Assembly (NCBI GenBank): GCA_030618065.1
Contig: JAUXEE010000011.1
Coordinates: 1 to 18,816, forward strand
Direction of reading: 5' to 3'
Source: Gemmatimonadota bacterium
Lineage (GTDB): Bacteria > Gemmatimonadota > Gemmatimonadetes > Longimicrobiales > Gaopeijiaceae
DNA length: 18,816 bases
A model generated the notes under the pieces. That model made no database searches. It was not told the origin of the DNA and saw only the letters and a program-made list of their open reading frames with translations. Positions 14,505 to 18,816 of this stretch are shown one piece after another; the stretch's first letter is position 1, and every line of letters starts with the position of its first letter. Made by a program: the position numbers and the translations under genes.

Positions 14505-15393
14505 GGATCGGGGCCAGGGCATCGTCCATGTCGACTTCCCAGCGGTATTCGTCGAGGAAGTACCGATGAAGCCGTTCCACCCGATGGGACCATACGCTCT
14601 GGGCCTGCAAGCCGATGGAGGCGCTTAAGTTCGAAAGTGCCAACCGGTTGGACCGGACGGGGCCATCCCAAGGCTCCGGGAGGTTTCTGCGGAAGTACCC
14701 GGGTGGATCCACCCAACGGGCGTCGAGGGCGGCCAGAGCCCGCTCCCGAAGGGCAAGGGCCCAGGGTTCCTCCGGGGAGAAGTGAGTGATCCAAAGGAGT
14801 AGGCCCAGGTCCACACCGTGGTCCGGAGCCAGAGATTGATAGCTCTTCATGACCATCCCCTCCAGCTCCTCGATTTCCGGCCGGAGGGCCTCCTCTCCTA
14901 CCTGCCGATACACGGCCAGGCCCATGAAGACCTCCAGGAGGCCCGGTCCCGAACCGGCAAAGGGGCGGGAGAGATCCTCCTCCATCCTGGGGATGATTCC
15001 GGCCCCAGGGCGAACAAAGGGTGCGTGGATTTCCCGGACCAGGGCTAAGGCCCGGTGGCGGTACTGAGGAAGGAGATCGCCCAAGCGGTGGAGAGCGAAG
15101 ATCCAAAGGGCCTGGGAGCGGAAGGTCTGACCCTGTCCGTCGACTCTCTCGGCCGTTCGGATTCCCCTCCTCCGGCCCAGGACACGGTCGACTTCCTGGG
15201 CCACCCATTCGGCTTCCGCCAGAATCCAGTCTTCCTTCAGCTCATGGTGGATCGATACCAGGCAGATGACACCCAGAGCGTCGGTCCAGAGGTCTCGGGG
15301 GCCATGGGGCCAGATCCCGTAATCCCGAATCCAGCCCAACCGGTCCAGGACCAGTTCGAGAGCTCGATCCGTGGATTCTGCCTGACCTGACAC
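14452..15393 (-). CDS. Hypothetical helical protein (possible alpha/alpha-barrel)
   Basis: I do not recognise this protein. With the GTG start at 15393 it has 313 residues; GGGGAG six bases upstream supports this start. ATGs at 15447 (AAGGAG only one base away) and 15498 (no SD) would add 18 or 35 residues of unstructured-looking sequence. The chain is nearly all amphipathic helices with many Trp, His and acidic residues, for example RDYGIWPHGPRDLWTDALG, TFRSQALWIFALHRLGDLLP and DHGVDLGLLLWITHF. That pattern recalls alpha/alpha-toroid enzymes such as glycoside hydrolases or terpene cyclases, but no catalytic motif is certain. No signal peptide is evident from this start. The C-terminus (GLFLSSSSR) is encoded antisense to the end of the DUF2784 gene. 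Confidence 0.7.
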   Translation of the reverse strand: MSGQAESTDRALELVLDRLGWIRDYGIWPHGPRDLWTDALGVICLVSIHHELKEDWILAEAEWVAQEVDRVLGRRRGIRTAERVDGQGQTFRSQALWIFALHRLGDLLPQYRHRALALVREIHAPFVRPGAGIIPRMEEDLSRPFAGSGPGLLEVFMGLAVYRQVGEEALRPEIEELEGMVMKSYQSLAPDHGVDLGLLLWITHFSPEEPWALALRERALAALDARWVDPPGYFRRNLPEPWDGPVRSNRLALSNLSASIGLQAQSVWSHRVERLHRYFLDEYRWEVDMDDALAPILTCISLRPGLFLSSSSR

Positions 15394-15528
15394 GGGTTTC
15401 TCCCCCAATGAAAAACTCCATAATGGAAGCTTCGGGCCCGCTCCCATGCTCCTTACCGCAACTCCCGTACCTTTCTTGCCCAGGGAGGATTTGCTCATGT
15501 GGGGATCGGTTGCCCCAAGGGGGCTTGC

Positions 15529-15591
15529 CCGGTCAGGGAAACCAGCCGTTATTCAGCTTCTTTCCTGTCTTCCCGTTCAAACCGGTCAGGG
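15529..15591. repeat. Pair of 10-bp direct repeats upstream of the cupin gene
   Basis: CCGGTCAGGG occurs at 15529-15538 and at 15582-15591. The second copy overlaps the cupin Shine-Dalgarno region. They lie in the divergent gap between the hypothetical helical protein and the cupin gene. They may be paired regulator sites or chance. Confidence 0.35.
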
Positions 15592-15597
15592 GGCGAT

Positions 15598-15969
15598 ATG
15601 GCTGAGCAAAAGGGCGTGCGGCAATTCCGTTGGGACAAAATGGAAAAAGAAAAGGTCACGGATGTCATTGATCGGAGGGTGATTTCCGGGGAACGGGCCA
15701 TGTTGGCCCAGATTTACCTGAAAAAGGGGGCATCGGTCCCCATGCACTCCCATGAGAATGAGCAGATTACCTTTCTGTTGGAGGGAACCCTCAAGTTCTG
15801 GATCGGGGAAGAGAGGAAGGAAATGATCCTCCACGCTGGAGAGGTTCTCCATATCCCACCCAACGTGCCCCATCAGGCGGAGGCACTCGAGGACTGCGTG
15901 GACGTAGACGTTTTCAGCCCTCCCCGCCAGGACTGGTTGGACGGGACGGACGACTATTTTCGAAGATGA
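15598..15969 (+). CDS. Single-domain cupin protein
   Basis: A 123-residue small cupin. Motif 1 is GASVPMHSHENEQITFLLEG, with metal-binding His50 and His52, and Glu55 or Gln56 as the third ligand in an HxHxxEQ variant. Motif 2 is AGEVLHIPPNVPHQAEAL with His92. Small cupins act as metal-dependent isomerases, dioxygenases or ligand sensors; this sequence does not decide between them. The start is ATG 15598, preceded by AGGGGG; the frame extends upstream to 15499, but those residues look like translated leader. A 25-bp gap separates it from the next gene, an atypical SDR, so they are probably co-transcribed. Confidence 0.88.
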   Translation: MAEQKGVRQFRWDKMEKEKVTDVIDRRVISGERAMLAQIYLKKGASVPMHSHENEQITFLLEGTLKFWIGEERKEMILHAGEVLHIPPNVPHQAEALEDCVDVDVFSPPRQDWLDGTDDYFRR

Positions 15970-15994
15970 TCATTGGCCTTCGAAGGAGCCGATC

Positions 15995-16783
15995 ATGGAT
16001 TTGGGATTGAAGGGTAAGGTGGCCCTGGTAGCGGCATCCAGTGCGGGGATTGGCCGGGCTGTGGCCGAGGCCCTGGCGGCCGAAGGCATGGAGCTGGTGA
16101 TGTGTGCTCGCAGGGAGGGTCCCCTGGAGGATGCCGGCCGGGAGCTGGAGAAATATGGGGTCCGGATCGTCGCGGTGCCTGTGGATTTGACGGAACCGGA
16201 GGGGGTGAGGGAGGTGGTGGCCACAGCTTTCGACGTTTTCGGTCGTGTGGACGTCCTGGTGACAAATACGGGCGGGCCACCGGCGGGCCCCTTCGAGGCT
16301 CACACTCCCGAAGATTGGGAGGAGGCCGTCCGACAGAACCTGTTCAGCGTCCTCAACCTTGTCCGGGAGGTCTTGCCCGGGATGCGTGAGAGAGGCTGGG
16401 GACGGATCATCAATGTCACCTCCATTGCCGTGAAGCAGCCTTCGGACAATCTGATTCTGTCGAACGCGGTGCGGGCTGCGGTCACGGGCTTTGCCCGGAC
16501 CCTGGCTACGGAGACCGCAACAGACGGAATCACCGTGAATAATGTCATGCCGGGCTTCACCCGAACGGGGCGCCTGACGGAGCTCGCCGAGAAGCGTGGG
16601 GCGATCAAGGGAGTGGAGCCGGAGGAGATCTGGGCCGCCTGGCACGAGGAGATCCCCATGGGGCGGGTCGGTGAGCCCAGAGAGTTGGCCTCCCTCGTGG
16701 CCTTTCTCGCCTCGGAGCAGGCCAGCTATATCACGGCTCAGTCCATAGCGGTGGATGGGGGCTGGATCAAATCACTCTTGTAG
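15995..16783 (+). CDS. SDR-family protein with non-canonical active site
   Basis: A 262-residue SDR fold. The cofactor loop reads VAASSAGIGRAVAEAL (about residues 12-27), with Ala for the first Gly. The NNAG motif is NTGG (91-94). Asn115 and Ser143 are in their usual places. Thirteen and 17 residues after Ser143, where the catalytic Tyr and Lys belong, the protein has Ser156 and Arg160 (LSNAVRAAV). SDRs with LSN-x-x-R at this point form a known divergent group, often labelled 3-oxoacyl-ACP reductase-like, without a settled reaction. The C-terminal GGWIKSLL tail is typical of FabG-like proteins. The start at 15995 has GAAGGAG six bases upstream. Cofactor binding is plausible; classical hydride-transfer catalysis is doubtful. 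Confidence 0.88.
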   Translation: MDLGLKGKVALVAASSAGIGRAVAEALAAEGMELVMCARREGPLEDAGRELEKYGVRIVAVPVDLTEPEGVREVVATAFDVFGRVDVLVTNTGGPPAGPFEAHTPEDWEEAVRQNLFSVLNLVREVLPGMRERGWGRIINVTSIAVKQPSDNLILSNAVRAAVTGFARTLATETATDGITVNNVMPGFTRTGRLTELAEKRGAIKGVEPEEIWAAWHEEIPMGRVGEPRELASLVAFLASEQASYITAQSIAVDGGWIKSLL

Positions 16784-16808
16784 AAACCTCCACAGAAAGG
16801 AGAGCCTG

Positions 16809-17738
16809 ATGTCGACCGGACTCACGGGAGCCGATTGGATTTGGAAAGATGGGGAGTTCATCCCCTGGGGGGATGCCAAGACCCATATTCTGAGCCTGGC
16901 GGTTCAGTTCGGTTCCTCCGTGTTCGAGGGGATACGGTGTTATGAAACGGAAGCCGGGCCAGCGATCTTTCGCTTGGCTCCCCACATCCGGCGGCTTTTC
17001 GACTCCTGCAAAATCTACCGCATGGCTCCTGAGCAGAGCGCTGAGGAATTGGAGGAGGCATGCCGGGAGGTGGTAAGGAAGAACGGACTTCGGGATTGCT
17101 ACATCCGTCCCATGGTGATTCGCGGGTACGGTTCGGCAGGATTGGATCCCTCGGCGAGTCCGGTGGAGAGCTACATCTGTGCCTGGCCATGGGGGACCTA
17201 CTTGGGTGAGGGGGCCCTGGAGAAGGGAGTGGACGTCTGTGTTTCCAGTTGGACCCGAGCCCACCCCAACACCTTTCCCGTTCAATCCAAGGCGGCAGGC
17301 CATTACAACGCCGCCCAACTCATGAAGATGGAGGCCCTGGCCAACGGATACGTGGAAGCCATTGCTCTTGGACCGACGGGCCTCGTCTCGGAAGGGAGTG
17401 GCCAGAATGTCTTCCTGGTCCGGGATAAATCCATCCTCACTCCCTCTCTGGACGGTACGAACCTGACGGGAATCACCCGGCACAGCGTCATCCGTATCGC
17501 CGAAGATCTGGGGATCGAGGTACGGGAAGGCCTCGTGGCTCGGGAGGCTCTCTATACCGCCGACGAGTTGTTTTTCACCGGGACGGCCTCGGAGGTCACA
17601 CCCATCCGGAGCGTGGACAAGATCTCCATAGGGGAGGGGAAGGCGGGGCCCGTGACCCTGGCCATTCAGAGGCGATTCATGGGGATCGTCCGAGGGGAGG
17701 TGCCGGACACGGAGGGTTGGCTGGACGTGGTGGTATAG
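16809..17738 (+). CDS. ilvE: Branched-chain amino acid aminotransferase
   Basis: A 309-residue fold-type IV PLP aminotransferase, normal length for IlvE, which makes valine, leucine and isoleucine from their 2-oxo acids with glutamate, in the cytoplasm. VQFGSSVFEGIRCYET near the N-terminus, the PLP lysine Lys161 in QSKAAGHYNAAQ, LVSEGSGQNVFLV and TGITRHSVIRIAEDLG are all typical. E. coli IlvE has GENLF where this has GQNVF, a substitution I believe occurs in other IlvE proteins. FTGTASEVTPI closes the active site. The ATG at 16809 has AAAGGAG upstream; the frame reaches back to 16755 into the end of the SDR gene, but those residues are not IlvE-like. It follows the SDR by 25 bp. The substrate group could include related D-amino acid or aminodeoxychorismate enzymes, but IlvE fits best. 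Confidence 0.93.
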   Translation: MSTGLTGADWIWKDGEFIPWGDAKTHILSLAVQFGSSVFEGIRCYETEAGPAIFRLAPHIRRLFDSCKIYRMAPEQSAEELEEACREVVRKNGLRDCYIRPMVIRGYGSAGLDPSASPVESYICAWPWGTYLGEGALEKGVDVCVSSWTRAHPNTFPVQSKAAGHYNAAQLMKMEALANGYVEAIALGPTGLVSEGSGQNVFLVRDKSILTPSLDGTNLTGITRHSVIRIAEDLGIEVREGLVAREALYTADELFFTGTASEVTPIRSVDKISIGEGKAGPVTLAIQRRFMGIVRGEVPDTEGWLDVVV

Positions 17739-17778
17739 CCGGACTGGGCTTCATGAGATTGAAAAGGGGGTCTTTCAC

Positions 17779-18816
17779 ATGAGTGGCAAAAGGAAGCTGA
17801 CGCGTAGGGAATTCATGGCCACTTCGGCGGCCATGGGGGCGGTGGCCGCAGCGTCGAGCTCTGCTCTGGCAGCGCCGGCGGTCCACATCTCCGGGCGGGT
17901 AACTCCTTTGGTGATCTCGGACATCAGCGGCTATCGGTACACGAACGGAGGGCCTGAGAACTCGGTGGAAAGGGCTTTCCGGGGAATCACCGGGGGGGAA
18001 GACGTGCTGGATGCCCTTGTGGCCGGCGTGAATATCCCGGAGTTGGATCCGGAAGAGGCGGGTATAGGATTCGGAGGTCTTCCCAACGCAGACGGGGTGG
18101 TCCAGTTGGATTCCTGCTGCATGCATGGGCCCAAGAAGCAGGCCGGGGGGGTAGCGGCTCTGGAGGGGGTTCGGACCCCCTCCTTGGTGGCCAAGGCCGT
18201 GATGGAAAACACCGACCACCATCTCCTCGTAGGGAAGGGGGCTCAGGCCTTCGCCCGGCAGCTGGGATTCACCATCGAAGACGATCTGAACACTCCCCGA
18301 TCCCGAGCCCGCTGGCTGGAGTGGAAGCGGCGAGTCGATCCCGGTCACTTCCTGGACCCCATCCGGCGGAGCCGTGTGGGATATGAGATAGGGCAAGAGA
18401 TGGTCAGGGAAGGGCTCATCAGCGCCGACTCCCTTTGGGGTACGACGAATTGCAGCGGCATCAACGCCCAGGGGGAGATCTGTGGGGTCACGACCACCAG
18501 CGGCCTCGCCTGGAAGATCCCGGGGCGGGTAGGAGACTCTCCCATCCTGGGTGCCGGGTTGTATGTGGATGGAGGAGTGGGTGCCGCCGGATCAACAGGG
18601 CGAGGAGAGGCGAACCTCTACAACCTCACCTCTTTCCTGATCGTGGAGTTCATGAGGCAGGGATTGCATCCGAAGGACGCCGGGATGGAGGCCCTGCGCC
18701 GTATCAGAGCCAACACGGTGGAGGAACGGCGGCTGAACACCCGGGGAGAGCCGAACTTCGACATCAGGTTCTTCATCCTGAACAAGCGGGGGGAGTACGC
18801 GGGGGTGGCCATGTAC
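17779..18816 (+). CDS. Tat-exported glycosylasparaginase/isoaspartyl peptidase-type Ntn-hydrolase, 3' truncated
   Basis: The open frame begins at ATG 17779, with AAGGGGG eight bases upstream, and runs off the window after 346 residues. The N-terminus has the twin-arginine signal TRREFMATSAAM followed by an Ala-rich hydrophobic stretch and a cleavage-like ALAAPA, so the enzyme is exported folded. The body matches N4-(beta-N-acetylglucosaminyl)-L-asparaginase and plant-type asparaginases: GFGGLPNADGVVQLDSCCM, then GTTNCSGINAQGEICGVTTT and VGDSPILGAGLYVDGGVGA. The Gly221-Thr222 junction (Thr codon at 18442) is the likely autocleavage point, making Thr222 the nucleophile. Substrate may be asparagine-linked sugars, isoaspartyl peptides or asparagine. 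It lies 40 bp after ilvE and may share its transcript. The family is secure; substrate is not. Confidence 0.92.
   Translation, partial: MSGKRKLTRREFMATSAAMGAVAAASSSALAAPAVHISGRVTPLVISDISGYRYTNGGPENSVERAFRGITGGEDVLDALVAGVNIPELDPEEAGIGFGGLPNADGVVQLDSCCMHGPKKQAGGVAALEGVRTPSLVAKAVMENTDHHLLVGKGAQAFARQLGFTIEDDLNTPRSRARWLEWKRRVDPGHFLDPIRRSRVGYEIGQEMVREGLISADSLWGTTNCSGINAQGEICGVTTTSGLAWKIPGRVGDSPILGAGLYVDGGVGAAGSTGRGEANLYNLTSFLIVEFMRQGLHPKDAGMEALRRIRANTVEERRLNTRGEPNFDIRFFILNKRGEYAGVAMY

Overview
The window reads as chromosomal DNA from a GC-rich (roughly 60% by eye) diderm-type bacterium. It is densely packed, with many 4-bp ATGA overlaps and several non-ATG starts (GTG or TTG) supported by good Shine-Dalgarno (SD) sequences. 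A lipoprotein, a Tat-exported enzyme and a DsbA/VKOR disulfide pair point to an active cell envelope. A response-regulator/PIG-L fusion and the accA-ricT-metG-M23 order made me think of Gemmatimonadota or a related phylum, but that is a guess from gene content. No tRNA, rRNA, CRISPR, transposase, phage gene or attachment site was seen.

Layout: (1) 1-2685, plus strand: the 3' end of an N-terminal-nucleophile (Ntn) P1 peptidase, a HAD phosphatase, then a DsbA-like oxidoreductase, a VKOR homologue and a 67-aa protein that together look like an oxidative protein-folding module. (2) 2631-5060, minus strand: MocA-like nucleotidyltransferase, two XdhC-family proteins and a DUF402 protein, a maturation operon for a molybdenum hydroxylase whose catalytic genes are not in the window. 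(3) 5108-10477, minus strand: coiled-coil lipoprotein, membrane-anchored M23 peptidase, metG, ricT and accA, mostly housekeeping. (4) 10763-13929, minus strand: REC/PIG-L fusion, MFS transporter and a classical SDR. (5) 14103-15393: a DUF2784 membrane protein and an unrecognised helical protein, convergent and overlapping at their 3' ends. (6) 15598-18816, plus strand: cupin, atypical SDR, ilvE and a Tat-exported glycosylasparaginase-type Ntn-hydrolase cut by the window end.

Most genes belong to known families. No multi-gene system that I would call new is evident. The points most worth a second look are the REC/PIG-L fusion whose deacetylase metal site looks degenerate, the SDR with Ser and Arg in place of the catalytic Tyr and Lys, the tandem duplication of the SD-plus-ATG at the dsbA-like start, the small protein attached to the disulfide module, two tail-to-tail gene overlaps of 53-55 bp ending in Ser-rich tails, and an inverted/direct repeat cluster in a divergent promoter region. 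No gene-free stretch exceeds 300 bases; the longest is the 285-bp gap 10478-10762.
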